Below are positions 8,033 to 16,412 of a DNA stretch of 64,000 nt, one piece after another (the first letter of the stretch is position 1; each line of letters begins with the position of its first letter). This stretch comes from Planctomycetaceae bacterium (GTDB lineage Bacteria; Planctomycetota; Planctomycetia; Planctomycetales; Planctomycetaceae). A program made the position numbers and the translations under genes. The stretch spans positions 30,092 to 94,091 of the forward strand of contig JAKFUG010000042.1 in NCBI GenBank assembly GCA_021732785.1, written 5' to 3'. A model generated the notes under the pieces. The model did not search any database, was not told where the DNA came from, and was given only the letters and a program-made list of their open reading frames with translations.

Positions 8033-8045
8033 CAGCCAATCTGCC

Positions 8046-8116
8046 GCGGGTGTAGTTCAATGGTAGAATGAAAGCTTCCCAAGCTTTAGGCGAGGGTTCG
8101 ATTCCCTTCACCCGCT
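8046..8116 (+). tRNA. tRNA-Gly (anticodon CCC)
   Basis: A 71-nt cloverleaf: acceptor stem GCGGGTG pairing with CACCCGC, D-arm GTTCAATGGTAGAAT, anticodon stem AAAGC/GCTTT with loop TTCCCAA (anticodon CCC), T-arm AGGGTTCGATTCCCT, discriminator T. The 3' CCA is not encoded, so it would be added by nucleotidyltransferase. This isoacceptor reads GGG codons. Confidence 0.97.
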
Positions 8117-8418
8117 TTAATTGCAAGTGCTGCTGATCGTTCTGGTTGCGGTATCCCGTCTCCTGGGGATGGTGTGGCTTTCCTGATCGGGAAACGTGTC
8201 TATCGGACACGTTTTGTCGAGGATAGTCCGCTTCGCAACTCAACCGCGGGGAATCTTGCCCACGGTTCGATCCAGGAAACCGAACGCGTGCGCGTTTCGA
8301 CTCCTCTGGGTTGTCTCCCTTTCGTCTGGCGAAAACGCGCGAACCTGTTTTTACGGTTCCGCGTCCAAGGTGCCAGGTGATTCGATTCCCCCAACCATTC
8401 CACAGAAAGGAGGACGAG
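8117..8418. other. Intergenic region after tRNA-Gly
   Basis: About 300 bp with a short hairpin terminator at 8192-8214 and then no recognisable gene until the short ORF at 8419. The rest carries no feature I can name. Confidence 0.6.
8192..8214 (+). terminator. Probable terminator downstream of tRNA-Gly
   Basis: Hairpin AAACGTGTC, loop TATCG, GACACGTTT, then TTGTCG. The stem is 9 bp and the T-run forms part of it. It lies 75 bp past the tRNA end. Confidence 0.5.
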
Positions 8419-8499
8419 ATGCCAACTTCTTACCCATGTTGCAAACGCTGTGATCGACCCCTGTGGATGGTCCACTTGGGTCACGCTCTTTTGACGTGA
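8419..8499 (+). CDS. Possible 26-aa Cys-containing leader peptide
   Basis: A 26-codon frame with a near-perfect ribosome binding site (AAAGGAGG, 6 bases before ATG), the strongest in this part of the window. The peptide begins MPTSYPCCKRCDRP and has a CC-K-R-C cluster. It ends 44 bp before the unknown gene at 8543. It could be a regulatory upstream ORF or a small metal-binding peptide. There is no family match I can name, and such short frames carry a real risk of being chance. Confidence 0.35.
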   Translation: MPTSYPCCKRCDRPLWMVHLGHALLT

Positions 8500-8542
8500 T
8501 GTCTTTGAGGATTCACGTCGTCTTTCCGTGAAAGATTCTCAA

Positions 8543-9343
8543 ATGGACGTGAATGTTCTCCAGCGGCAATTCGCCCGCATTGGTGCTCGCGCACAAGTGC
8601 GCTGGATGGACGGCCGCCGAATTCGCGGAGCGATGGCGCTCGATATCGGACGGGATCGCTTCGGCGAGTTGTTCGATATCCAAGTGTCAAATGAGGCTCC
8701 GGCCGATGTGGAAGTCCTGCACCTCGAACCGAAGCAGCGGCATCTGTTGCTGATGTCCCGATCAGAAACGGACGAGAAGCACAAGTTCCTGTGCGGTCAC
8801 GATGAACGCCATTGGTTCGTCGCGGCGGTACCGGAAAAGAGTGCGGTCTCAACGGTCCGCACGGCGATGGAAGCGCTGAAGCCGCAGGAAATCGTGGGTC
8901 GGCAGCGACGGTTGCAAGTCCGACAGAAGAACTGGAACCGCCGACGGAATGATGCGTTCATCCGTCAGGGGGAATGGTTCTTCGTGCCGGATCCGCAATT
9001 GATCATCAACTCGAAACTCGTGTTGACGAACGAGCCATTGCGACGCGGCGGTGGTAAGCCGCATATGGTCGAGTTTCTCTACCGTTCGGGTGGCGAAGTC
9101 GTCTATGTGTCTGCCCAGAAGCCGAACGGTTTGACGCAGGGGCAATTCAACGTGCTCCTGTCGCGCAAGCCGGAAGCGAAGCACTGGGCGTGGTCGACGC
9201 TGCGGCGGAACCCATCGGTGTACGTGAAGGGCCGCGTGCGACATGCCGATCATGCTACGATCACGTTGCGCGATTGGCACCGGGTGCTGATGAATACGGA
9301 AACGCAAGCGGCCGCCATGCGACACGTGGCGTTTCTGGATTGA
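8543..9343 (+). CDS. Hypothetical protein of unknown function (266 aa)
   Basis: I do not recognise this protein. It is soluble by appearance, with no signal peptide or membrane helix. It is rich in arginine and tryptophan, with a beta-rich N-terminal part (ARIGARAQVRWMDGRRIRG), a basic stretch near residues 130-150 (RQRRLQVRQKNWNRRRN) and a C-terminal region with VYVKGRVRHADHATITLRDW. The basic character would fit nucleic-acid binding, but no motif proves it. The start could be GTG at 8528 or ATG at 8543; neither has a good ribosome binding site, whereas the tiny ORF just upstream does, which suggests translational coupling or leader control. A clean terminator follows at 9354. Confidence 0.7.
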   Translation: MDVNVLQRQFARIGARAQVRWMDGRRIRGAMALDIGRDRFGELFDIQVSNEAPADVEVLHLEPKQRHLLLMSRSETDEKHKFLCGHDERHWFVAAVPEKSAVSTVRTAMEALKPQEIVGRQRRLQVRQKNWNRRRNDAFIRQGEWFFVPDPQLIINSKLVLTNEPLRRGGGKPHMVEFLYRSGGEVVYVSAQKPNGLTQGQFNVLLSRKPEAKHWAWSTLRRNPSVYVKGRVRHADHATITLRDWHRVLMNTETQAAAMRHVAFLD

Positions 9344-9353
9344 TTGACTTAAG

Positions 9354-9389
9354 GCGAAGGGACGGAGAATGCTTGATCCGTCCCTTCGC
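9354..9389 (+). terminator. Terminator-like perfect hairpin after the hypothetical gene
   Basis: A 13-bp perfect stem (GCGAAGGGACGGA and its complement) with a 10-base loop, 10 bp after the stop codon. There is no long T-run, only TTGTG, so termination is likely but may be partial. Confidence 0.65.
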
Positions 9390-9476
9390 TTGTGAGTTAC
9401 TCGCATCACAACCATCGACTGCTGCGTGAGAGTTTCTCAGCGCCCCGTGATAGTGCATCGTCACGTCATGATTTTC

Positions 9477-9584
9477 GGGTGATCGTGCGCGGGAATAGTG
9501 AGTAGCGAATAGGGAATAGCCAAGGCAAAACAGCGATTTCGAAGAACTTTCTGGCTATTCGCAATTCCTTATTCGCGATCACCC
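9477..9584. repeat. Imperfect intergenic palindrome
   Basis: The left arm GGGTGATCG ... GGGAATAGCCA and the right arm TGGCTATTCGCAATTCC ... CGATCACCC are imperfect inverted copies of each other around a spacer of about 20 bp. It resembles the other intergenic palindromes of this window in size and position but not in sequence. Only one copy is seen here. Confidence 0.5.
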
Positions 9585-9650
9585 CTTCCGTAAGGGATTC
9601 CCCCCCCCCAGTTCGATGACGATCGGCGAGCGAACGCTCCCTCACAACAA

Positions 9651-9683
9651 AGAAGCCCAGTCAAACAGCGTGACTGGGCTTCT
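9651..9683 (-). terminator. Rho-independent terminator of the TPR protein gene
   Basis: Perfect 13-bp stem (AGAAGCCCAGTCA and its complement), 7-base loop. On the minus strand it is followed by TTTGTTGTG. It lies 27 bp past the stop codon at 9710. Confidence 0.85.
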
Positions 9684-9709
9684 GGTTCTATTGGATATCG
9701 GTTTGGACA

Positions 9710-11548
9710 TTAACGGCGAGCGAATTCCAATCCGGGATCGTTTGCGGGACCGTCAATCACGGCAAAGTGGAAGCCGTTGCTCTTGGGTTCCACTTTGCCG
9801 ACCATGCCCCCGCCGTCCTGGAATTCAAGCGCTAAGGTGCTCCCTTCCAACGTGTACTTGCCGGTGAACTCGCGGGGTTGATCCCCTTGCTTCACATTCC
9901 ACAGGAAGGTGCCGTCGTCACGCAAATTGAGGGTGATCCGTCCCTGATTTGCAGTGGCAGCTTCATAGTTTCCCACAGGCTGCGGCAAGACCGGCGTTGA
10001 AGACTGCGTTGGTGGAGTGGCGGGCGGCAACGCATTGGGCTCTGTTGCCGGTGCGGTCCCGCCATCGGCAGGCTGCGATTCCGGGGGTGTGAGCAGCCGA
10101 ATCATTTGCCGCGACACGGCATCGTTGGAGGAGAGATCGGCCGCTTTCTGAAATTGTTGGCGAGCCGAATCGGTATGCCCCGCTGTCATATATTGATAGG
10201 CCAGTAGGAAGTGCCCGTTCGGTTCATCGGGATTTTGTCGAACCGAATTCTCTAACGCCCGCAGTTGCGGGGTATATGTGTCCACAGAAGGATACAATGA
10301 GATCAGCGAAGACCAGTTCATGCCTGGGCCTACTGACAACACTGCATACACGGCCGCAGAGGCTTCCGGATAGCGTTGCATCGCGAAGAGCGTCAGCCCC
10401 CGGAATTCGTGGAGTGACGGATCATTCGGATTTTTGGCGACCGCAATATCAATCTGCTGAAGGGCAGTCTGATAATCGCCGTTGCGGAAGGCATCGCGTG
10501 CCGCCTGGAAAGCCGCGGCGACATCATCGGGCGGCGTAGACGGTACGCCCGGATCAACACTCGCTACGTAGGCAATGGGTTGGCTGTAATTGTAGCCATA
10601 GCCGGCTCCACTGCCATAATAGGGGTTCAGGTACGAGCCGTACCCGGTATTGTAATACAATCCACCCAAAGCCCACGAAGTCAGCCCGATTGCCGCCCAC
10701 GGACCCCACGGACGGTTGTACCAGCCATAACGGCCATACGGACCGTATCCGCCGTACCCACCGTATCCATATCCGCCATAGCCATATCCGCCGCCATAAC
10801 CATAGCGGCTATAGGCGAAGCCCGGTCCCCATACGTTCCAGTTTCCGCGGTTCCAGCCGTTGTAACGGTATGGATTCCAGTGATTGGGATAATTGTTGTT
10901 GCGGTTATTAAAGTTGTTATTGCCGACGCGGGCATTGATGTTGTTGTTCGTATTGAAGTTGTTGTTGATCCGGTTGCCGAGAGCATCCGGACGATTCACA
11001 GTCACCCGATTGGGGTTGTTCAAGTCAGGATGGTTCAGCGGATTGTTGGTTCGGTTGAGAGCGTTCCCCACCGCATTTTGTCCGGGATTGAGACCGGTGA
11101 CATTGGGCCGATTGAGCCCGTTGGCCGCATTCCCCGGCAACGACCGATTGGTCAGGGGCGTTTGACCCACGTTCGGCGTGTGGTTCGGGATGTTTTGTGG
11201 CAGATTGCCCCGCAAATTGGGCACGTTCTGGCCGAGAGACTGCCGTGGCGTTTGAAGTTGCGGTGTCGATCTTACCGAAGGAATATTTGGCACACTGCGG
11301 TTGATGGCCGGCGCACTGGGGCGACTGAACGACGGGACGCTCCCCAAGTTGCCTCGCGGGACGCTGCCACCGCCTCGAAATGCTCCGCCTCCGATGGAGC
11401 CGCCGCCGCCGCCATGAAAGCCTCCACCTCCCCCACCGTGAAAGCCGCCACCACTATGACCTCCGCCGCGCTGGGCAAAGGACGGGGTGGCGAGTAATGC
11501 GAGAGCCACGAAGGTGGCTCCCAACCGATGAATTGTTCGAACAGTCAT
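9710..11548 (-). CDS. Secreted Gly/Asn/Tyr-rich TPR protein
   Basis: 612 aa. A signal peptide (VRTIHRLGATFVALALLATPSFAQ) is followed by low-complexity blocks: Gly/His-rich (about 25-60), Pro/Asn-rich (60-230) and Gly/Tyr-rich with YGYGGYGYGGYGGYG repeats (about 245-290). From about residue 345 there are tetratricopeptide-like helices (AAFQAARDAFRNGDYQTALQQI; ALENSVRQNPDEPNGHFLLAYQYMTAGHTDSARQQF), then a short beta domain (ITLNLRDDGTFLWNVKQGD). By pattern this is an extracytoplasmic scaffold or cell-envelope protein; I know no enzyme motif in it. The ATG at 11548 has AAAGGAG upstream. It follows the SnoaL-like gene by 74 bp on the same strand and is probably co-transcribed with it. Confidence 0.85.
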   Translation of the reverse strand: MTVRTIHRLGATFVALALLATPSFAQRGGGHSGGGFHGGGGGGFHGGGGGSIGGGAFRGGGSVPRGNLGSVPSFSRPSAPAINRSVPNIPSVRSTPQLQTPRQSLGQNVPNLRGNLPQNIPNHTPNVGQTPLTNRSLPGNAANGLNRPNVTGLNPGQNAVGNALNRTNNPLNHPDLNNPNRVTVNRPDALGNRINNNFNTNNNINARVGNNNFNNRNNNYPNHWNPYRYNGWNRGNWNVWGPGFAYSRYGYGGGYGYGGYGYGGYGGYGPYGRYGWYNRPWGPWAAIGLTSWALGGLYYNTGYGSYLNPYYGSGAGYGYNYSQPIAYVASVDPGVPSTPPDDVAAAFQAARDAFRNGDYQTALQQIDIAVAKNPNDPSLHEFRGLTLFAMQRYPEASAAVYAVLSVGPGMNWSSLISLYPSVDTYTPQLRALENSVRQNPDEPNGHFLLAYQYMTAGHTDSARQQFQKAADLSSNDAVSRQMIRLLTPPESQPADGGTAPATEPNALPPATPPTQSSTPVLPQPVGNYEAATANQGRITLNLRDDGTFLWNVKQGDQPREFTGKYTLEGSTLALEFQDGGGMVGKVEPKSNGFHFAVIDGPANDPGLEFARR

Positions 11549-11622
11549 TTCCAAGCTCCTTTCACCGATAATCGGTGTTTTTCTCAAGTGAAATTCATTG
11601 TGAGTGTTCGTCAGCATCTCAC

Positions 11623-12690
11623 TTACTTCGATGTTGTTGGTTCAGATGCGGCTTCACTGAGCGATTCCGGTGCAGGTCCGCGCCGGACCATCATCACGGG
11701 TTCGCCATCGTCGATGAGCACGCCACCAATCACGCGGTCCCGGGCTTCCATCTCGGCGTGATCGCTGCTGAGTCGTTTCATTCGATGCGTGGACGTCGTG
11801 GTTCGACCATCCGCGAGGACACCGGTCAGTTTGACGATCCACGTTTCTTCATTCCGGGCCCAAACACCGCTGGCAAACCCGCCCTCGGAGTCGAACACCC
11901 AGGACCGGAGTTGCTTCAGTTGCGGATCCCAGGCGATATGCACCGTTCCATCGAGTGTGCCTTCCTCGGGGGTGTCCACATGAAACTGGCCGACAATAAA
12001 CTGCTCGTTGGACGACCAGCGATAAGACGTGCTGACAACGGATTCGTCGCTTTCATCAATCCAGTCGCCAATCAGCCATGCAATCTGGGCCAGGTGGTTA
12101 TCGACGGCAGCTTCCGTAGGCAGATCGCGGGCGCTGATCATCTTCCAAGCGTTCTCTTCTTTCGAATACACGACGGCGTAACGCGCGACTTCTTCCGCTT
12201 CTCCGGGAGCATGCACGATGCGCGTCGTGCCCTCTTCGATGGCGACCGCCTTTCCGAGGACCCGGATCGATTCGATTTGAATCGTCATCTTGGCTTCGGG
12301 GCTCCGTTCGAAGACATTTTTGAAGATTTTGGAAATCTCCTTCGTGCCTTGAGAGACTTCGCCGCCGATACTAATGATTTCCCCATTGGTGCTGAAGAAT
12401 GCCGTCAGAGCGTCAGCGTCGTGTTGATTGAACGCTTCTTCCACATCGCGAACGATCTTGCGAATCGCCTGCTCATCGGGAGACGCCTTTTTCGCATCTT
12501 CATTTTCAGCGCGACGGTCAGGTAGTGCGTCTTTATCGTTCGCGTCGACCTCAGGCTTAGAGGCCTTCTGAGCCGCGGGCTTGTCCTTTTCTTTCGCCGA
12601 TGTCTCTTTTTTGACTTGGCTTTCCGCTGCATAGAGCACCAACGTGCCTGCCAGCAAAGTCATCATCATTCCCACGACGCGCAGCGACAT
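11623..12690 (-). CDS. Secreted SnoaL/NTF2-like (SgcJ/EcaC-type) protein
   Basis: 355 aa. N-terminal signal peptide (MMMTLLAGTLVLYAAES), a highly charged linker (Lys/Glu/Ala-rich, about 25-70), then an NTF2-like cone domain of the SgcJ/EcaC type (EQAIRKIVRDVEEAFNQHDADALTAFFSTNGEIIS ... YAVVYSKEENAWKMISARDLP, about 72-195). The C-terminal 160 residues (IAWLIGDWIDESDES ... VWARNEETWIVKLTG) form a beta-rich domain common in uncharacterised planctomycete proteins. The family can bind small ligands or catalyse simple reactions, but no catalytic site is clear here. The ATG has AGGAG about 8 bases upstream. It lies first in a two-gene run with the TPR protein. Confidence 0.82.
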   Translation of the reverse strand: MSLRVVGMMMTLLAGTLVLYAAESQVKKETSAKEKDKPAAQKASKPEVDANDKDALPDRRAENEDAKKASPDEQAIRKIVRDVEEAFNQHDADALTAFFSTNGEIISIGGEVSQGTKEISKIFKNVFERSPEAKMTIQIESIRVLGKAVAIEEGTTRIVHAPGEAEEVARYAVVYSKEENAWKMISARDLPTEAAVDNHLAQIAWLIGDWIDESDESVVSTSYRWSSNEQFIVGQFHVDTPEEGTLDGTVHIAWDPQLKQLRSWVFDSEGGFASGVWARNEETWIVKLTGVLADGRTTTSTHRMKRLSSDHAEMEARDRVIGGVLIDDGEPVMMVRRGPAPESLSEAASEPTTSK

Positions 12691-13261
12691 CTTCCTACTC
12701 CTGATAAGCGGCTTCCGTGCTCAGACGCGAACTCTGAGACACACCAGTACGTTCGTGCGCAGCAACGACTGAACCGAGTCCGATGCCGAATTCGCGGCAT
12801 CGTCGTGCGCACACTGCGGTACGATTCGTTGCATGCGGCGTGCCGCGGAGTCAGAACCGTCGAATATGACGAGAATGCTCGCGATTGTCAGAAAGAGGAC
12901 GCGCACGATGAGTGCCGGTCACGCACGGTGGTAGATCAGCTTCCACCAGAGTGGGTGAGAGATTACCGATCATGCCCCTTTGTCACAGCAACGTAAGCAT
13001 GCTGACGTGATCACACACTGGGCAGCGACACGGTGGGCAAAGAAAGAAGCGGCATCTCATCTTGGAGACGGACCGGCAGTATTGATGCGCTAAATCACGG
13101 ACGTTCATTTGGGAGTTTGTCAGCAAGGTCTGACGTTCACCTCGGCCCTTCCGGGCGACCAGCGCATTCGGCAACGAGCCAACTCCTGGCCCGCGCGGTT
13201 CTTCGCCGTCCGCATGCTGAGTGCGTGACGGCGAAGTCCGCCTCGGGCGGAATTTGCGGTC
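12691..13261. other. Intergenic region, 571 bp
   Basis: No convincing gene. A 61-codon minus-strand frame (12721-12906, GTG start) begins with a hydrophobic stretch but has no ribosome binding site. Near the right end, 13201-13236 forms a long hairpin (CTTCGCCGTC paired with GACGGCGAAG plus an inner CGCA/TGCG) that may terminate the oxidoreductase gene on the minus strand; there is no T-run. Confidence 0.55.
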
Positions 13262-14632
13262 CTACAGATTGATCTCGAACCCCTTGCGATTTTCACGCGC
13301 GAGGAACGAATTCGCTTGAGTGTCGCCAATGATTTCTCGCTTGGCGGGATCCCACTTGAGTTCCCGGCCGAGACGCATGGCGATGTTCGACAGGTGGCAA
13401 ATCTCCAGCATGCGGTTGTGCGACCAGACATCGGAAATCGGCTGTTTTCGGGACTTCATGCCTTCGATGAAGTTCGCCGTATGGTTCGCGCTCACCTTCC
13501 CGCCATAGACTTTTTCGATCGCGTCTTCCGGCAAGGGCTTGTCCTTCAGCTCTTCCACCGGCTTGCCGGCGATCTTCCCACGGTTGACGAAGAACCGTCC
13601 CTCGGTTCCTTCGAACAGAATGCCATTGTCGCCTTCGCTGGTGATGATCATCTCCACATCGTTGGGCATCTGCACGCGGATGGTAAAGTCGGTCGCGGCA
13701 TTGTACTGATCGTCCACAACGGGATTGCCATCTTTGTATTCGACGGGCAATTTGTAGTTGACCGGCGTGACTTTGCTCGGCCCCGTATCGGTCGCACCGA
13801 GGGCCCAGCAGGCGATGTCGACATGATGGGCCCCCCAGTCGGTGAGCTTTCCGCCCGAGTATTCGTGCCAGTTTCGGAACGAGTAATGGCAGTTGCTGTA
13901 GAGGGGCACTCCGCCGCCGTAGCCCTGTCGGAGTTCCGGCAGCGCGCGATAGGGAACCCTGGCGGCCGGTCCGAGCCAGAAGTCCCAGTCAATCCCCTCG
14001 GGAACCGGAGCGACCGGAATGACGGGCGAGGCTTCCATACTGTTGATGCCGCAGGTCACTTTCTTCACGGTGCCAATGCGGCCATGGCGAATCAACGCGA
14101 TCGCCTGCAAGAACCGTTGATCGGCCTCGGTGCGCTGCATTGTACCGACCTGAAACACGCGGCCCGTTTCCTTCACAACCTTCTCGATCAGCTTGCCTTC
14201 ATTGATCGTCAGCGTGAGGGGCTTTTCGCAGTAGACATCTTTGCCGGCGTACATCGCTTCAATGGCGATCTTGGTGTGCCAGTGATCGGGTGTGGCGATC
14301 ATCACCGCGTCGATGTCTTTCCGTTCGAGAATCTTGCGATAGTCTTTGTAAGCATCCGGTTTCTTGCCCTGCTGCTTCTCGACCTTGGCAACATTTTCTG
14401 CCAGCACATTCGCATCGACGTCGGCCAGCGCTGCGAAATCGGCGAATCCGAACGACTTACTGGTAATGGCCCAGCCCTGGTTGCGCAGGCCAATGGTCGC
14501 GAACACCGGCCGTTCGCTCGCGGCTTGAAAACCGAAGGCCCGGTTGGCTGAAGGAAGCAGAATGCCTGCAGCGCCGGCGGCTGCGATGCCTTGAAGGAAC
14601 TGCCGCCGCGTTGGTTGCTGAGATGTGGCCAT
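13262..14632 (-). CDS. Tat-exported Gfo/Idh/MocA family oxidoreductase
   Basis: 456 aa. A twin-arginine signal (TRRQFLQGIAAAGAAGILLP) indicates folded export with bound cofactor. The NAD(P)-binding Rossmann part contains ALADVDANVLAENVAK and the family motif YCEKPLTLT (the EKP lysine acts in catalysis in known members). The C-terminal alpha/beta domain includes GGKLTDWGAHHVDIACW, the usual substrate-side histidines. Members act on sugars or inositol; the substrate here is unknown. The frame extends 38 codons upstream but without signal features; ATG at 14632 places the RR motif at residues 9-10. It diverges from the LuxR-type regulator at 15111. Confidence 0.88.
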   Translation of the reverse strand: MATSQQPTRRQFLQGIAAAGAAGILLPSANRAFGFQAASERPVFATIGLRNQGWAITSKSFGFADFAALADVDANVLAENVAKVEKQQGKKPDAYKDYRKILERKDIDAVMIATPDHWHTKIAIEAMYAGKDVYCEKPLTLTINEGKLIEKVVKETGRVFQVGTMQRTEADQRFLQAIALIRHGRIGTVKKVTCGINSMEASPVIPVAPVPEGIDWDFWLGPAARVPYRALPELRQGYGGGVPLYSNCHYSFRNWHEYSGGKLTDWGAHHVDIACWALGATDTGPSKVTPVNYKLPVEYKDGNPVVDDQYNAATDFTIRVQMPNDVEMIITSEGDNGILFEGTEGRFFVNRGKIAGKPVEELKDKPLPEDAIEKVYGGKVSANHTANFIEGMKSRKQPISDVWSHNRMLEICHLSNIAMRLGRELKWDPAKREIIGDTQANSFLARENRKGFEINL

Positions 14633-15110
14633 GAAAGAAAATCCGTAGTTGTGGAACTGAACGTCATTGACCGGGAGGGAAACGCCAAAGATAACAGAAA
14701 TTGTCGTCCGGATGAACATCTCGATTGGAAACCGGCGGGACTGCAATTCCGTGAGTCACCCCGTTCTTCGAGAGTCTTCCCAGGGCTTGTATTGGTCGTC
14801 GCCATGCAAAGGCATTCTTGCGTTTTCTCGGAATGCAGTTGGTTTGGGAGTGGTTGATCGGCGACCACTCCGTTCGATCTGCGGCCATTTTCCGAGAGGC
14901 TTGCGACCTCGCTGCGCCCGCGCATTGGTCTGAAAATCCGACAGGATCGCCCAATTTCCCGCGTGTGAAGCGGTCGATCCAATTTTCTCACATTTGGATG
15001 CGGCATTTGCTTCCCGAGGCTGGCAATTCCGTCTGGAAGGGTGGTTTCAGCAACCGCCCGAGCAGCGATTTTCCATCGCCTGCCATCGATTTGAAACGAG
15101 GAGACGACGC
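14633..15110. other. Divergent intergenic region between oxidoreductase and LuxR-type regulator
   Basis: 478 bp containing the upstream regions of both genes. I see no clear promoter match, small gene or repeat. A GAGGAG ribosome binding site for the regulator ends it. Confidence 0.6.
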
Positions 15111-15950
15111 ATGAATCTTGAGAGTGGTACCATTCCGTCCGTTCGAACACCGCAAGCCTTGAAAACGCCCACCGAAGTGAATCCCACTCCTCGTTTTGAC
15201 CATGCGAAGTACGATGAATCCTCCGAACTGACTCATCGCCCGCCGGCGTACCGAATGGTGGAAAATACGGCTTTGGAAACGGCCGTTTCTTCCGAGCGCA
15301 GAAGACCCATCACCGTCGTGGTTGTCGACAGCAATCGGGCCGTGGCGGAATTGCTGGGGGACTGCTTGTCGCATCATTCGTGGGTCGAAGGGACCCGTGT
15401 CTGCGATACGGTTGCGGAAGCGCTCCAGTGGATTGGAGCCGCGTCGGTCCCGCTGATTGTCTCCGAGGTTTCCTTTCGGGATCAAACGGGCTTCTATCTG
15501 GCGCAGGAAGCCCGCCGACAATGTCCGAACGCGAAAATTGCGATCTGGGCCGACCGTTTATCGGACAGTATGCTCGACCAATTCTTGCGGCTGCCCGTGC
15601 AGGGGGGCTTCCTGAAGCAGGATTCGCTGGCCTCTCTCGTGACCGGGTTGGCGAATATCGCTCAGGGAAAAACGCACTTCTCGACCCTGGTCCGACAACG
15701 GTTTGTGGACGGCGTTGCCCGGCCGGGAGCGGTTCGCGGTGCCGTGGCATTGAAGGGGTTTTCTCCCCGGCACCTGAACGTGCTGTTGCGACTGGCCGAG
15801 GGCGATTCGGTCAAGATGATCGCGATGGCACTCGGGGTTTCCGTGAAGACGATTGACTGCCTCAAATACCGCATGATGAAACAACTGCAACTGCACGACC
15901 GCGTGGAACTCGCCCGCTGGGCCATCGGCGAGGGATTGATCACCGCATAA
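15111..15950 (+). CDS. LuxR/NarL-type response regulator with atypical receiver
   Basis: 279 aa. Residues 1-65 are a poorly ordered extension. Residues 66-185 form a receiver domain (ITVVVVDSNRAVAELLGD ... GGFLKQDS), and residues 214-275 a LuxR-type helix-turn-helix (FSPRHLNVLLRLAEGDSVKM, then SVKTIDCLKYRMMKQL). In the receiver, the position that normally holds the phosphorylated aspartate is glutamate (LIVSE119VSFRDQTG), and the second acidic-pocket residue is serine (D73-S74). The switch lysine K169 is kept. This suggests a phosphate-independent or permanently active regulator. The ATG is set by GAGGAG. It precedes the giant hybrid kinase by 460 bp on the same strand. Confidence 0.88.
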   Translation: MNLESGTIPSVRTPQALKTPTEVNPTPRFDHAKYDESSELTHRPPAYRMVENTALETAVSSERRRPITVVVVDSNRAVAELLGDCLSHHSWVEGTRVCDTVAEALQWIGAASVPLIVSEVSFRDQTGFYLAQEARRQCPNAKIAIWADRLSDSMLDQFLRLPVQGGFLKQDSLASLVTGLANIAQGKTHFSTLVRQRFVDGVARPGAVRGAVALKGFSPRHLNVLLRLAEGDSVKMIAMALGVSVKTIDCLKYRMMKQLQLHDRVELARWAIGEGLITA

Positions 15951-16412
15951 TCGCGGTGATTCCGTTGGCATCTCGACACATCGCCCATCACGTTCCGGTT
16001 CTCGATCACCCGGAATGTTCTCGCATCCGGTTTCTTCGAGGGAACCGCGCCACAATGCCCAGCGGTTGCCGGCCGGAATTCTTCGTTCATGCACGTCTGA
16101 GCAGCCTCGATTTTCGAGAGCCCTGTTTGACGCTTTACCGGCCAATTTGAACGTTGCGAAATCAGCGCCACAGTTCACTTCGGCACGTCTTCACGGTTCA
16201 GATTGTCGTCTGAAACGCGCATCCTTCCGCCTGCGGGTTGCGGCGATGAATTCCGTCGCAAATCTTCTTGAGAAAACCTCTTCGGCGCTCAGCATTCGAC
16301 GCTAATCGACTTCGACGTCCGAGCTTCTCCCCGTGTTGTGAGGTGTCTTCCTCTGTTGGCACGCCGGATGCGTAGTGCGGCCACAGCGAATCACCGCTTT
16401 GGAATCACGATC
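15951..16412. other. Intergenic region upstream of the CheB/CheR hybrid
   Basis: 462 bp. No gene with a ribosome binding site, no clear hairpin or repeat. It presumably holds the promoter of the hybrid kinase. Confidence 0.5.

Noticed and set aside
6696-8243. 515-codon frame for the SGNH hydrolase including upstream bases
   Set aside because: The upstream part is antisense of tRNA-Gly; ATG 7865 begins a signal peptide.
13316-14551. 411-codon plus-strand frame opposite the Tat-exported oxidoreductase
   Set aside because: Antisense shadow; the minus-strand frame carries clear oxidoreductase motifs.
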